Shown: positions 5,821 to 6,282 of the stretch, piece after piece
How positions within the stretch are numbered: the first letter of the stretch is position 1
Layout: the number at the start of each line of letters is the position of its first letter
Source of the DNA: CBDUXT01 sp965371245
GTDB taxonomy: Bacteria; Planctomycetota; Phycisphaerae; UBA1845
Reading direction: 5' to 3'
Assembly: GCA_965371245.1 (NCBI GenBank)
Contig: CBDUXT010000167.1
Location: 1-6,282, forward strand
DNA: 6,282 nucleotides
Translations under genes and position numbers: made by a program
The notes under the pieces: generated by a model
The model's database searches: none
Seen by the model: only the letters and a program-made list of their open reading frames with translations
Told to the model about the DNA's origin: nothing

Positions 5821-6230
5821 CTTTCCTCGGCATCGACTACGGAACGAAGCGCATCGGCCTCGCCATCGGCGACGACGGCACGAGGATCGCGTCGCCGATG
5901 ACGACGGCCGACGCCCGTGGGAGCCTCGCCGAGCAGGTCCGTTGCGTTCTTGGCCATGCCGACGCCTACGATGTCGATGCGTTTGTCGTGGGGCTTCCCA
6001 AGAACATGGACGACAGCGAAGGCGAACAGGCCCGGCTGGTGCGCCGGTTCGGCGCTGAGTTGGCAGAGCAAACCGGGAAGCCGATCCACTACGTTGATGA
6101 GCGGCTGTCCTCGCACGCCGCGGACGAACTGCTCCGACCAGCAGAACTCACTCGAAGGCGGCGCAAAGCCCGACAAGACGCCGTGGCCGCCCAGGTGATC
6201 TTGGACGGCTTCCTGAACGGGACGGTGTAA
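5817..6230 (+). CDS. ruvX: RuvX/YqgF Holliday junction resolvase-like RNase H-fold nuclease (137 aa)
   Basis: This small RNase H-fold protein of the YqgF/RuvX family has been linked to 16S rRNA 5'-end maturation and, by homology, to Holliday junction processing. GIDYGTKRIGLA (5-16) carries the first catalytic aspartate D7. VVGLPKNMDDSEGEQA (57-72) is the family's central signature. YVDERLSSHAAD (92-103) carries E95, and RQDAVAAQVIL (119-129) carries D121, completing the acidic triad. The length fits the usual 130-150 residues. The ATG at 5817 puts GIDYGT at the N-terminus, as in the family, although no good ribosome binding site lies before it. It follows manC on the same strand after a 98-base gap that contains a hairpin and a heptamer repeat, so it may have its own promoter or be a distal member of the same transcript. 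No anomalies are seen in the catalytic residues. Confidence 0.94.
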   Translation: MTFLGIDYGTKRIGLAIGDDGTRIASPMTTADARGSLAEQVRCVLGHADAYDVDAFVVGLPKNMDDSEGEQARLVRRFGAELAEQTGKPIHYVDERLSSHAADELLRPAELTRRRRKARQDAVAAQVILDGFLNGTV

Positions 6231-6282
6231 GTTCGAGTTTCGCACTTTTTGGAGCCGTTTCCTGAGTTCTGGATGAACAAGA
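6231..6282 (+). other. Downstream flank, possible start of a next gene
   Basis: An ATG at 6273-6275 opens a frame reading M-N-K before the window ends. A GGAG at 6251-6254 lies 18 bases upstream, too far for a good ribosome binding site. Too little is visible to call a gene, and no terminator-like hairpin is seen after ruvX. Confidence 0.15.

Noticed and set aside
1..6282. CRISPR array, transposon, tRNA or rRNA
   Set aside because: Both strands were looked over for regularly spaced repeats, transposase-like proteins, terminal inverted repeats and tRNA arms. None was seen.

Overview
This is a GC-rich bacterial chromosomal window with compact gene spacing, three-quarters or more G/C at third codon positions where I counted, and housekeeping genes. 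One gene encodes an exported six-bladed YWTD beta-propeller that ends in a VPTVSQWG / hydrophobic / RR tail of the IPTL-CTERM type. Together these suggest an environmental, Planctomycetota-like bacterium. The assignment is inferred from style and family content, because the window holds no rRNA or other decisive marker.

Layout: the first ~256 bases hold no gene I can support. The left half is transcribed leftward. In transcription order it holds holo-ACP synthase (acpS, 2297 to 1917), a 380-base gap rich in inverted repeats, the secreted YWTD propeller (1536 to 556), and a small charged helical protein (496 to 257) that ends at a hairpin. A ~150-base divergent promoter region (2298-2449) with a perfect 6-bp hairpin separates acpS from the rightward genes. 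These are a full-length UvrD/PcrA superfamily 1 DNA helicase (2450-4645), mannose-1-phosphate guanylyltransferase (manC, 4648-5718) only 2 bases after it, a hairpin, a short 7-base-period repeat, and the Holliday-junction-resolvase-like ruvX/yqgF (5817-6230). The last 52 bases lead towards another possible gene that is cut off.

The four enzymes are housekeeping functions: ACP activation for fatty acid synthesis, DNA repair and replication-fork clearing, GDP-mannose supply for surface glycans, and RNA/DNA end processing. All keep their expected catalytic residues. uvrD and manC look co-transcribed, and the manC ribosome binding site lies inside the end of uvrD, although the two have no obvious pathway link.

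I see no CRISPR, transposon, tRNA, rRNA or defence system, and no clear new multi-gene system. The points most worth a second look are the structured leader upstream of the propeller gene (two adjacent perfect hairpins plus a 10-bp palindrome), the sorting-signal propeller with an unusual 22-residue tail after its RR, the phased heptamer repeat running into the ruvX start codon, and the small ORF with a strong ribosome binding site.
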